A stretch of DNA of 12,047 nucleotides, taken from REEB509 sp049314555. Its GTDB lineage: Bacteria; Pseudomonadota; Alphaproteobacteria; Caulobacterales; Aquidulcibacteraceae. Below are positions 1 to 7,337 of the stretch, piece by piece (position 1 is the first letter of the stretch; each line of letters begins with the position of its first letter). The stretch is taken from assembly GCA_049314555.1 (NCBI GenBank), contig JBMOEW010000058.1, positions 1-12,047 of the forward strand, written 5' to 3'. Under the pieces are notes generated by a model, which searched no databases, was not told the DNA's origin, and worked only from the letters and a program-made list of their open reading frames with translations. The position numbers and the translations under genes are program-made.

Positions 1-84
1 ACGCCAGAAAGCTAACGCCAGAAAGCTAACGCCAGAAAGCTAACGCCCGAGAGCGAACGCAAGCGAGCTGGCGTCAGAGAACCG
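1..84. repeat. 14-bp tandem repeat array, decaying rightwards
   Basis: Three identical copies of the 14-mer acgccagaaagcta fill 1-42. A fourth copy (43-56) matches at 11 of 14 positions, a fifth (57-70) at 10 and a possible sixth (71-84) at about 8. The period is not a multiple of three, so each copy brings taa on the + strand and cta (tag on the - strand) into a different frame; all six frames are stopped and the array cannot be coding. It begins at the window edge and may extend further left. It lies upstream of mreC, probably in the mreB-mreC spacer. Confidence 0.85.
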
Positions 85-85
85 A

Positions 86-106
86 GTTATGAAGGCGCAG
101 CATAAC
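86..106. repeat. Inverted repeat upstream of mreC
   Basis: GTTATG at 86-91 and CATAAC at 101-106 form a perfect 6-bp inverted repeat around a 9-nt spacer. The right arm ends about 20 nt before the mreC ribosome binding site. It could be a small mRNA hairpin or an operator-like dyad; there is no direct evidence for either, and 6-bp dyads also occur by chance. Confidence 0.35.
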
Positions 107-136
107 CAGGGCCAAATGCGCAACATGAGGTGATCA

Positions 137-1354
137 GTGGCGAGACGTAAAAGCCAAGTGCGCCGAGCTGGCAGCGGCCAACTTGGGGGCGGCGCGATGG
201 CGGCCGTTGGCTTGATCGCGCTCGCCCTGACCCTGGTTGTTGTGCAATCCAACGATGACAAAGACGCCGCCGGCAACGTGGCCAACCCCGCCGCTGTCGG
301 CGGCGACGATTTCGCCAGCGTCATCGGCCGCATCGCAACCGCGCCGTTCCGCGCCGTCGAAACCTACAGCGAGCGGGCCGCCACCATGTGGACGGCCGCC
401 GCCCGCGTCGAACGTCTGGAACGGGAAAATGCCGAACTGCGCGCCTGGCGCACCCTCGCCGAGCAGATGGCCGAACGTAACGCCCGCTATGAGGCCTTGC
501 TTGGCATGCCACCGGCCGCCTTTGGCGAAGGCGCAATGATCGAGAACTCGATCGCAGCGCAATTGGTCCTGGATTCCGGCGGTCCGTTCCGCCGCACGTT
601 GGTAGCCAATGCCGGCAACGAACACGGCGTTAAAGTGGGCTACGTCGTGATGAACGAAAATGGCTTGATCGGCCGCGTGGTATCGGTGGGGGCCCGCTCC
701 AGCCGCATTCTGTTGGTCGATGACGACAGCAGCCGCGTGCCGGTGATGGGCGCAACCTCACGGGTGCGCGCCGTGCTCGTTGGCGACGCGGGCCGCCAAC
801 CTCAACTGGCCACACTGCCGTTCGACCTCACCGCCCCACGCTTGGAATTTATCGTCGGCGCGCGCAGCTTGCGTGACGGCGAACCACTGGTCACCTCCGG
901 CGACGGCGGCGTGTTCCCGCGCGGCATCCCAGTGGGGGAGGCCCGCGCCACGCCGGCTGGCGAATGGCGCGTGGCGTTGGTCGCCAGCCGCCGCCCCATC
1001 GATTTCGTCCGGATTCTACCCTACGCCGCGCCTGAAGCGCCAGAGGCCACCGCCGTTGCCGATGGCTCGTTGCCCCCGGCCCGCGCCTTGATCGGGCCGG
1101 CCGGCAGCGCCTCCGCCGCACCAGTTGTAGTCACCGGCACGGTCTTGCCATCGATTTTGCCGGGCGCACCAAGGCCCACCGGCGCACGCCCGTCCCCCGT
1201 TTCCGGCCCTGTAAGCTCGCCCACCTTGGCCGCACCAGACGTCCGCGCCGAGCCAGGCCCCCTGGGCGACGACGAACCGCCACCAGAGCCCAGCGCCCTG
1301 CAGCCCGCCGCCCCAACCCCCACAGAGCCCGCGCCGTCGGGACCGCCCGCCTAA
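137..1354 (+). CDS. mreC: Rod shape-determining protein MreC
   Basis: MreC is the bitopic scaffold of the elongasome: it links cytoplasmic MreB filaments and MreD to the periplasmic PBP2-RodA synthase. The 405-residue product has a basic N-terminus, one transmembrane helix at about residues 20-37, a coiled coil at about 78-120 (VERLERENAELRAW), then the beta-rich MreC core to about 295, including the conserved stretch VTSGDGGVFPRG at 252-263. From about 297 to the end there is a proline- and alanine-rich tail of roughly 110 residues, making the protein longer than typical MreC (E. coli about 367). The start is GTG; a ribosome binding site with GAGG at 127-130, 6 nt upstream, supports it. The stop overlaps the mreD start by one base (TAATG). 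The gene is first in the mreC-mreD-mrdA-rodA operon; mreB is probably just outside the window. Confidence 0.95.
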   Translation: MARRKSQVRRAGSGQLGGGAMAAVGLIALALTLVVVQSNDDKDAAGNVANPAAVGGDDFASVIGRIATAPFRAVETYSERAATMWTAAARVERLERENAELRAWRTLAEQMAERNARYEALLGMPPAAFGEGAMIENSIAAQLVLDSGGPFRRTLVANAGNEHGVKVGYVVMNENGLIGRVVSVGARSSRILLVDDDSSRVPVMGATSRVRAVLVGDAGRQPQLATLPFDLTAPRLEFIVGARSLRDGEPLVTSGDGGVFPRGIPVGEARATPAGEWRVALVASRRPIDFVRILPYAAPEAPEATAVADGSLPPARALIGPAGSASAAPVVVTGTVLPSILPGAPRPTGARPSPVSGPVSSPTLAAPDVRAEPGPLGDDEPPPEPSALQPAAPTPTEPAPSGPPA

Positions 1355-1863
1355 TGGCCCCCGCGACCCTCTGGGCCAGGCGCGTCGGCTGGGCGCTCGC
1401 CATCTTCAGCGCGGTAGCACCGGCGTTGCCCTTCGGCCCCTTGTTTGCTCAACCGCCTTGGCCGATGGCACCGCTCTGGCTGGCGTTTGGCTTGGCCACA
1501 ACCGGCGGCGTTGCGAGCCGCGCCATGCTTGCCCTGTTTGCCATCGGCATCGTCCACGACCAGTTCGCCGGCGGCCCGTTTGGCCTGTTCGCGTTGATCT
1601 ATGTGTCGGCCTACCTGTTCGGCTGGGTCGCGGCCCGCGCCATGAGCGCGCCAAACCTGATCGCCCTGTGGGGTGGCTTTATCGCCACCGCCGGCGCAAC
1701 GGTGATCCTGGTGGCCGTAATCGCCCCGCTGACCAACGCGCCCACCTGGCCCTATTTACAGACCGCAGCGATCACAGCGCTGCTGTTTCCGCTGGTGCGA
1801 CCGCTTTATATGGATCGGCCGGGGGCGTCCCGGATTTCCTCTCGCTTTGGGGCAGGCCGATGA
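1354..1863 (+). CDS. mreD: Rod shape-determining protein MreD
   Basis: A 169-residue, very hydrophobic protein with about five predicted transmembrane segments, which fits MreD, the small integral membrane partner of MreC in the elongasome. Sequence conservation in MreD is low, so the call rests on size, topology and position between mreC and the PBP2 gene. The motif HDQFAGGPFG near residues 68-77 resembles the conserved D-x-x-x-G-x-P/L-G loop of the family. The ATG overlaps the mreC stop by one base and its own stop overlaps the next start as ATGA, so translation of all three genes is probably coupled. Confidence 0.9.
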   Translation: MAPATLWARRVGWALAIFSAVAPALPFGPLFAQPPWPMAPLWLAFGLATTGGVASRAMLALFAIGIVHDQFAGGPFGLFALIYVSAYLFGWVAARAMSAPNLIALWGGFIATAGATVILVAVIAPLTNAPTWPYLQTAAITALLFPLVRPLYMDRPGASRISSRFGAGR

Positions 1864-3935
1864 GCCGAAACAGAAAGTCGGGCATCTCAAGCGCCCCCAA
1901 GCGCGATCTGCATCAAAGCTTCAACCGTCGTTCGGCCTGGATGATGTTAGGCGGCGGCCTGGCATTCACCGGCGTTGCTGTGCGCATGGCAGCACTCCAA
2001 ACCGAAAACGCGGCCTCCAACCGCTACTCCGCCGAGCGCGACGAGAACCGCTTTGATATGCGCATCGTCGCCCCACCGCGCGGCATCTTGTACGATCGGT
2101 TTGGCGTGCAGCTCGCCACCACCGCCGTTGACTACCGCGTTTCGCTGGTGCCGGAACGCGCCGCCGCCGCCATCACTGAGGCCACCGGACAGCGCTTGAA
2201 CGCCGAAACCAGAGAAGCAGCCGTTGCGTCCGTGGTCATGGACATTGCTGCCATCTTGGGGCTGGACGACACCTGGGTGGCGTCCCGGATGCGCGATGCG
2301 CGCCAGGGCCGCCGCTTCGACGCGATCCTCCTGCGCCGCGGCCTCACCTGGGAGCAATTCAACGCGATCAACGTGCGTCTGCCAGAGCTGCCCGGCATCA
2401 ACGCAGAAACTGGCCAAACCCGCCGTTATCCCTTCGATGTGGTTTATGGCCACCCGATTGGCTACGTCCAGCGCCCCAACCAAACCGACGTCGAACGCCT
2501 GCGCGACGAGGGGCGCACCAGCGCCTATTTCCAACACCCAGACACCCGCGTCGGCAAGTCCGGCATGGAGTTCGCCCTGGAACAGGAGCTGGACGGCATC
2601 CCCGGCTACCGCCGTGTGGTCGTCAACGCCCGCGGCCGCGTGATCAGCGAAACCGGCGGCCAAGACAAGGCCCCGATACAAGGCCAAGACGTCATCATGA
2701 CGCTTGATCACGAATTGCAGAAATTCGCGATGGAACGCATGGCTGGCGAAAGCGCAGCCGCTGTGCTCATCGATGTGCTCGACGGAGACATCTACACCCT
2801 GGCCTCGGCCCCCGGGTTTGACCCCAATGCCTTTGTTGATGGCATCGGCCGCACGGCGTTCCAAGCGCTGAACGCCCCCGAAGCGGTAGGCCCAACCGGC
2901 GAAATGCGCAACCTGAACCGCTTGTTCCACAAGTGCGTCACGGGTGCATATAAACCTGGCTCCACCTTCAAAATGGTCACCGGTCTGGCAGCCCTATCGT
3001 CCGGCCTCCCAGAAAACTTCCGCGTCACGTGTCCCGGCTATTTCCCTTTTGGCGGGCGCGCCTTCCACTGTTGGAAGCGCGGCGGCCACGGCACGGTAGA
3101 CCTTCACACGGCCATCAAATCCTCTTGCAACGTTTTCTTCTACAACGCGGCCCTGCGCGCCGGGATCGATAGCGTGGCCGCCATGGCCCGCACCTTCGGC
3201 CTTGGCCAAGCATTTGATATCGACGTGCCAGGGGTGGAAGACGGCATTGTCCCCGATCCGGCCTGGTGGGGCAGGGTGCGCGGCGGGCCTTGGCCTCCGG
3301 GTAACACCTTGAACGTCGGCATCGGCCAAGGCGACATCCAGGCCTCGCCCTTGCAGCTCGCCGTTATGGCGGCACGCATGGCCAACGGCGGCTTGAATGT
3401 CATGCCGCGCCTGGTGCGTGAGATGTCCGGCCGTGCGCCGCCTGCGCCGCCCCAGTCGTTGAGGATCAATCCTCAGCACTTGGACATGATCCGCTCCGGC
3501 ATGTTTGGCGTGTGCAACGAAGGCGGCGGCACGGCCTTCCGCGCCGGCCAGCTCGGCCTGGTCCGCCACCCAGATACTGGCGAGATCGTGGAGGCCAGCG
3601 AGTTCACCCGCGGCTTCCCGCCAATCCAGATCGCCGGCAAAACAGGCACCGCCCAGGTCCGAATCATCACCGCCGCAGAACGATCCCGCGGTGTGCGACG
3701 CAACCAAGATCTCGAATGGCGCCTGCGCGATCACGCCCTATTTGTGTGCTTTGGCCCGTTTGACCAACCCCGCTATGCCTGTGCTGTCATCGTGGAGCAC
3801 GGCGGCGGCGGTTCTGTCGTGGCGGCTCCCATCGCGTCCGATCTGATGCGCAAGGCGCTCCTGCGAGACCCCGCCAAGCGCCGCGCGCAATCCCTCGTGG
3901 ATTTGGCGGCCAAACCAGGGAGCCAACCCGCATGA
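1860..3935 (+). CDS. mrdA: Penicillin-binding protein 2, elongation-specific transpeptidase
   Basis: This class B penicillin-binding protein cross-links peptidoglycan during lateral wall growth, working with RodA under MreC control. The 691-residue product has a short basic cytoplasmic N-terminus, a transmembrane anchor at about 26-44, the PBP dimerization/pedestal domain with the typical PPRGILYDRFG motif at about 72-82, and a transpeptidase domain. All three active-site motifs are present: STFK with nucleophile Ser368, SCN at 422-424 and KTG at 594-596. The start at 1860 is chosen because it forms an ATGA overlap with mreD and gives the expected basic-then-TM N-terminus; the same frame is open upstream to 1458, but that stretch lies over mreD and gives arginine-rich shadow sequence. 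Overlaps rodA by 4 nt. Confidence 0.96.
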   Translation: MSRNRKSGISSAPKRDLHQSFNRRSAWMMLGGGLAFTGVAVRMAALQTENAASNRYSAERDENRFDMRIVAPPRGILYDRFGVQLATTAVDYRVSLVPERAAAAITEATGQRLNAETREAAVASVVMDIAAILGLDDTWVASRMRDARQGRRFDAILLRRGLTWEQFNAINVRLPELPGINAETGQTRRYPFDVVYGHPIGYVQRPNQTDVERLRDEGRTSAYFQHPDTRVGKSGMEFALEQELDGIPGYRRVVVNARGRVISETGGQDKAPIQGQDVIMTLDHELQKFAMERMAGESAAAVLIDVLDGDIYTLASAPGFDPNAFVDGIGRTAFQALNAPEAVGPTGEMRNLNRLFHKCVTGAYKPGSTFKMVTGLAALSSGLPENFRVTCPGYFPFGGRAFHCWKRGGHGTVDLHTAIKSSCNVFFYNAALRAGIDSVAAMARTFGLGQAFDIDVPGVEDGIVPDPAWWGRVRGGPWPPGNTLNVGIGQGDIQASPLQLAVMAARMANGGLNVMPRLVREMSGRAPPAPPQSLRINPQHLDMIRSGMFGVCNEGGGTAFRAGQLGLVRHPDTGEIVEASEFTRGFPPIQIAGKTGTAQVRIITAAERSRGVRRNQDLEWRLRDHALFVCFGPFDQPRYACAVIVEHGGGGSVVAAPIASDLMRKALLRDPAKRRAQSLVDLAAKPGSQPA

Positions 3936-5080
3936 CAGTGCTCGGTTTGCCAAGTCGCCCCACCGGCATGATGGCCAAGATTGGCAAGCTGAATTGGGCG
4001 TTGATCACCATCCTGTGCGCAATCGCCTTTCTGGGCGTCATGATGCAGTACTCCGTCGCCGAAGGCGGATCGACGCGCGAACCGATCGTCCACGGCGTGC
4101 GCTTCATCGCGCTGTTGATCGGCGTGGTTTTGCTCGCAACGCTGGATCTGCGCATCTGGCTGGGCATTGCCTATCCGCTGTACGCGTTGGGCCTCTTGCT
4201 GATCCTGGCAGTTGAAGTCCCGGGGCTGGGCGTCACGGCTGGTGGCGCCACCTTGTGGCTGAAACTTGGTCCGGTTCAGTTCCAACCGTCTGAAATCATG
4301 AAGATTGCGATCGTTCTGGCCACAGCCCGCTACTATGCGGGCATCGACCCCAAACGCGCCGGCCATGTCCTCACCCTGATCCCGCCGATCTTGATGATCG
4401 CGATCCCCGCTGGCCTGGTGGCCGCACAGCCCGATTTGGGCACCGCCGTTTTGATAGCGATTTCCGGCATCTCCGTCATGTTTCTGGCGGGCCTGCGCTG
4501 GCGCTACATCATCCCGGCCGTCATTCTGGCGGTGGGCGGTGCCGTAGCGGCCTATCAATACGTGCTGCAACCCTATCAACGCGATCGGATCGAGGTGTTC
4601 CTGGGCCTCCAGGAAGACCCCCTCGGCGACGGCTACAACATCGCCCAGTCCAAGATCGCGGTGGGCTCGGCCGGCCTGTTTGGCGCCGGCTACACCCAGG
4701 GCCCGCAATCGCAGGGGGACTTTGTTCCCGAAAAGCACACCGACTTCATCTTCACGATGATCGTGGAAGAGTTCGGCCTGGTCGGCGGCTACTTCGTCCT
4801 GGCGCTTTATGTGGGGCTGCTTGGGGCGGCCATGCGCGTGGCCGCCACCGCCAAGAGCCTGTTTGCCCGCCTCACAGCCGCCGGCATCACCACCACCATC
4901 GGGGCCTATGTGCTGATCAACACCGCGATGGTCTTGGGCCTGTTCCCCGTGGTCGGCATCCCATTGCCGCTGGTCTCATATGGCGGCTCGTCGATGTTCA
5001 CCACCATGATCGGCATGGCGATCGTTTTGTCAGTGGACCTGCACAAAGAACAAACCGGCGCGCGTGGCATGTTGTGGTAG
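3932..5080 (+). CDS. rodA: Rod shape-determining protein RodA (SEDS glycosyltransferase)
   Basis: RodA polymerises lipid II into glycan strands and acts as a complex with PBP2. The 382-residue polytopic protein carries the SEDS family signatures: QPSEIMKI at about 118-125, QPDLGTA at 166-172, the large extracellular loop DPLGDGYNIAQSKIAVGSAG at about 229-248, EKHTDFIF at 267-274 with the Asp (271) regarded as catalytic in the family, and the C-terminal GIPLPLVSYGGSS at 342-354. The start overlaps the mrdA stop (ATGA) and an AGGGAG at 3917-3922 sits 9 nt upstream; Met13 or Met14 are weaker alternatives. It is the last gene of the operon. No intrinsic terminator is visible in the 19 nt before the convergent gene. 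Confidence 0.96.
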   Translation: MTVLGLPSRPTGMMAKIGKLNWALITILCAIAFLGVMMQYSVAEGGSTREPIVHGVRFIALLIGVVLLATLDLRIWLGIAYPLYALGLLLILAVEVPGLGVTAGGATLWLKLGPVQFQPSEIMKIAIVLATARYYAGIDPKRAGHVLTLIPPILMIAIPAGLVAAQPDLGTAVLIAISGISVMFLAGLRWRYIIPAVILAVGGAVAAYQYVLQPYQRDRIEVFLGLQEDPLGDGYNIAQSKIAVGSAGLFGAGYTQGPQSQGDFVPEKHTDFIFTMIVEEFGLVGGYFVLALYVGLLGAAMRVAATAKSLFARLTAAGITTTIGAYVLINTAMVLGLFPVVGIPLPLVSYGGSSMFTTMIGMAIVLSVDLHKEQTGARGMLW

Positions 5081-5099
5081 GCGCAAACGCATAAGGCCA

Positions 5100-6647
5100 T
5101 CAAACCAGCTTGTTGTCTCGGCCCGTCCAGTATTGATCCCGCAGCAGACGCTTATAGAGCTTGCCGGTGGGGTGGCGCGGCAGCTCTTCGATAAAGTCCA
5201 CTGAGCGCGGACATTTCACGCTGCTCAAGTGGGCCCGGCAAAACGCCATCAACTCCGCCGCAAGCGCAGGGCCAGCGTCTTCGACCCGCAAGGCTTGCAC
5301 GACGGCTTTGACCTCCTCACCGAAGTCATCATTTGGCACCCCAAACACGGCCGCATCGGCAACCTTTGGGTGCGTGATCAACAGGTTCTCGACCTCCTGC
5401 GGATAAACGTTCACCCCGCCTGAAATGATCGTGAAAGACTTGCGATCCGTCAAAAACAGAAACCCATCGTCGTCCACATACCCAATGTCGCCCAGCGTCG
5501 TCCAACCAGGCTCAGTCGGGTGTTGGGCTTCAGAGGTGCGCTTTGCATCGTTGTGATAGGCAAAGGCCGGCCCGCCGGCGAAGTACACGATGCCGCTGAC
5601 CCCGTTCGCCACCAGCGCGCCGTCCTCGTCACAAATCCGCAAAGACCCCACCAGCGCCCGCCCCACAGACCCCGGCCGCGCCAGCCAATCCGTGGGCGAA
5701 CAATAACAAAACCCATTCCCCTCCGTGCCCGCATAATACTCGTGAATGATCGGTCCCCACCAATCCATCATCTCCAGCTTCACCGGCACGGGGCAGGGTG
5801 CGGCCGCATGCACCACCACTTTGAGACTCGACACGTCATATTGGGCGCGCACCTCCGGCGGAAGTTTCAACATTCGCACGAACATGGTGGGCACAACTTG
5901 AGTGGCCGTCACGCCATGGCTTTGCACGGCCTCCAAATAGGCCTGAGCCTCAAACCGCTCCATGATCACGGTCGTGGCACCCATACGATGCATCGCCATC
6001 GTCCACCGAAGGGGGGCGGCATGATAAAGCGGCGCAGGACTAAGGTAGATGCTGTCTCCAGATAGTCCAAACAGCGCCCCGGTGCGGTCTGACATCGGGT
6101 CAGGGCCATCGATCGGGCCTTCGGGAAGCGGCACACGCACCCCTTTTGGCCGCCCGGTCGTGCCGGAGGAATACAGCATTTCCCGACCCGCGGCCTCGTC
6201 CGCAATCGGTATTACGGAAAAACCATCGCGCGCCGCCTCATAGGACTGAAAGCCCGGCAGCGCCCCATTCGCTACAAACCGCGCCTCCGGGGTGGCGGCG
6301 TCATGCACCAGCTCCAGCGCCGTCGAAGCAAATGCCGCGCTCACCGCAAAAAATTTCGCGCCACTGTCTTGAAGGATGTAGCTCACTTCGCTGGTCGTCA
6401 GCTTCGTCGAGAGGCAAACATAGTAAACGCCGGCCCGCTGCGCGCCCCACACGAGTTCGAAGAATGCCGGGCTATTTTCCAAAAGCAGCGCGATGCAGTC
6501 GCCTTGCTTAATGCCGTGCGCGCGCAACAGGTGTGCCACCTGATTGGCTCTATTTTCAAGCTCTTGGTAGGAAAGCGCCTCGCCGCTGCCAGCCATGATC
6601 AGCGCCCGCTTGCGCGGATTCGTCGCCGCGTGCGTCCGTGGATGCAT
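5100..6647 (-). CDS. AMP-forming acyl-CoA synthetase (fatty-acyl-CoA ligase family)
   Basis: A 515-residue member of the ANL adenylate-forming superfamily. It should activate a carboxylic acid with ATP to the acyl-adenylate and then transfer it to CoA, in the cytoplasm or at the membrane. Core motifs are all present: P-loop YSSGTTGRPKG at about 159-169, YYAGTEG at 304-310, TLGDIGY with the ribose-binding Asp at 384-390, the hinge region with DRKSF and GGVNVYPQEVE near 403-420, and the catalytic Lys in PTGK at about 496. Substrate cannot be read from the sequence; medium/long-chain fatty acids or other hydrophobic acids are likely. The frame is open for 24 more codons, but the start at 6647 is preferred: GGAGG lies 8 nt before it and the protein then starts MHPRTHAATNP, as family members do. 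It is convergent with rodA and divergent from exbB, and looks functionally unrelated to both. Confidence 0.92.
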   Translation of the reverse strand: MHPRTHAATNPRKRALIMAGSGEALSYQELENRANQVAHLLRAHGIKQGDCIALLLENSPAFFELVWGAQRAGVYYVCLSTKLTTSEVSYILQDSGAKFFAVSAAFASTALELVHDAATPEARFVANGALPGFQSYEAARDGFSVIPIADEAAGREMLYSSGTTGRPKGVRVPLPEGPIDGPDPMSDRTGALFGLSGDSIYLSPAPLYHAAPLRWTMAMHRMGATTVIMERFEAQAYLEAVQSHGVTATQVVPTMFVRMLKLPPEVRAQYDVSSLKVVVHAAAPCPVPVKLEMMDWWGPIIHEYYAGTEGNGFCYCSPTDWLARPGSVGRALVGSLRICDEDGALVANGVSGIVYFAGGPAFAYHNDAKRTSEAQHPTEPGWTTLGDIGYVDDDGFLFLTDRKSFTIISGGVNVYPQEVENLLITHPKVADAAVFGVPNDDFGEEVKAVVQALRVEDAGPALAAELMAFCRAHLSSVKCPRSVDFIEELPRHPTGKLYKRLLRDQYWTGRDNKLV

Positions 6648-6655
6648 GTTACAGT

Positions 6656-6660
6656 CCTCC
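6656..6660 (-). promoter_or_regulatory. Ribosome binding site fixing the acyl-CoA synthetase start
   Basis: On the minus strand this reads GGAGG and lies 8 nt upstream of the ATG at 6647-6645. It decides between this start and the longer reading that begins at 6719, whose extra residues have no counterpart in the family. Confidence 0.8.
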
Positions 6661-6700
6661 AACATCGCTGGGCTGATGTGGCGTTTTTCGCCCCGCTGAC

Positions 6701-6735
6701 ACTGTAGCATGTGAGGCACTGAGATGGCCTGTCAA
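6701..6735 (-). promoter_or_regulatory. Possible promoter for the acyl-CoA synthetase gene
   Basis: On the minus strand a perfect TTGACA (6735-6730) is followed by CATGCT (6711-6706, spacer 18) and the overlapping box GCTACA (6708-6703), which resembles the Caulobacter housekeeping -10 GCTANAWC. The spacing to the second box is longer than usual, so the pairing is uncertain. It lies roughly 55-90 nt upstream of the start codon, a sensible distance. Confidence 0.3.
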
Positions 6736-7140
6736 ACCATGGCGCGCGCGCCACGGTTACACCCCCACTGCACGCGTGGCATTGACATTGACGCCGTTTC
6801 CGAAAAGTTAGTCACGCGAGCGCCGACTGGGAAACGAGACCGCAGATGTACTGCGGCAGACCAATCGGCCGGTGGGAGGAACAGACGCTGTCGGCCGCGT
6901 GACCACGCAGCCCGGCTTCAGCCAAACCATCGTTTTTCTCGCGGGCTCTAAGCGGTCATTGCACATTCGCGTGTGCCATGGTCCGTCTGGAGTGGCGGCC
7001 TGATCGCCGGAAGGGATCCTTTGGGGTCACTTTTTGTGCAGTCGATGCCGCGCTGTCTGGCCCCTAGGGTTCAGGCAAGGCCCGCTAGGAGAAACTTGCC
7101 CCTCGTGTGCGTCGGCCCCCCTTGTCGGGTGCGCCTAAAT
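6736..7140. other. Gene-free part of the divergent intergenic region
   Basis: No open frame here is convincing. Two short + strand frames (6724-6951 and 6973-7212) give arginine-rich, low-complexity proteins without recognisable domains or good ribosome binding sites. I see no tRNA, rRNA, transposase or riboswitch consensus. Small structures are present: a perfect 6-bp hairpin CCGCAG-ATGTA-CTGCGG at 6840-6856, two CGGCCG hexamers near 6866-6896, and a GGCAAG/CTTGCC dyad at 7074-7100. These may belong to a long 5' leader or to an unannotated small RNA, but nothing proves it. Confidence 0.5.
6840..6856. other. Small perfect hairpin in the acs-exbB spacer
   Basis: CCGCAG (6840-6845) and CTGCGG (6851-6856) form a 6-bp perfect stem with a 5-nt loop. 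There is no following T run on either strand, so it is not an intrinsic terminator. Its role is unknown. Confidence 0.35.
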
Positions 7141-7214
7141 GATGAAAAGTCTGTCAGAAATCGCAACAACGACAGAAGACAGACGCACGAACGACACAAA
7201 AAACCCTTATAAGG
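7141..7214 (+). promoter_or_regulatory. Dyad-rich, AT-richer segment; likely exbB control region
   Basis: This stretch has visibly lower GC than its surroundings. It contains TCTGTC (7150-7155) facing two GACAGA copies (7171-7176 and 7178-7183), and a 10-bp palindrome CCTTATAAGG at 7205-7214 whose centre could act as a -10 element. It ends about 120 nt before exbB. No clear -35 element and no Fur, Irr or RirA consensus was seen, so the promoter assignment is an inference from position, composition and symmetry. Confidence 0.3.
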
Positions 7215-7337
7215 CCTTGTAACGTTCCCCACAGCCAAGGCGCTAACCACGCTACCGTTGCGGCAGGGCCAAGAAAAGTCGAAGCACACACTGGAATTGG
7301 GCACCACAGAGCTGGAATAGGTCACAAAGGGCACACC

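Noticed and set aside
1458..1859. In-frame upstream extension of the PBP2 gene (would give 825 residues)
   Set aside because: It lies wholly over mreD, reads as Arg/Pro-rich shadow sequence, and the ATGA-linked start at 1860 gives the expected basic-TM N-terminus.
1947..2930. Long minus-strand ORF opposite mrdA (also 2994-3734, 3773-4738, 7071-8147, 8746-9615)
   Set aside because: Antisense shadows of well-supported conserved genes, favoured by GC-rich codon use; no recognisable domains.
6648..6719. Longer acyl-CoA synthetase start at 6719
   Set aside because: The added 24 residues do not resemble the family, and GGAGG at correct distance marks the start at 6647.
6780..6930. Cobalamin or other riboswitch before exbB
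   Set aside because: The region has small hairpins and a CGACTGGGAAA-like string, but no B12 box or other conserved riboswitch core that I can recognise.
7055..7100. tRNA-like T-loop (GGTTCAGGC)
   Set aside because: The arm does not close properly and no acceptor or anticodon stem pairs around it.
6724..7212. Short + strand ORFs in the acs-exbB spacer (6724-6951, 6973-7212)
   Set aside because: Arg-rich low-complexity products, no domain and no good ribosome binding site. An AGGAGA before a TTG near 7095 could start a 35-residue peptide, but nothing else supports it.
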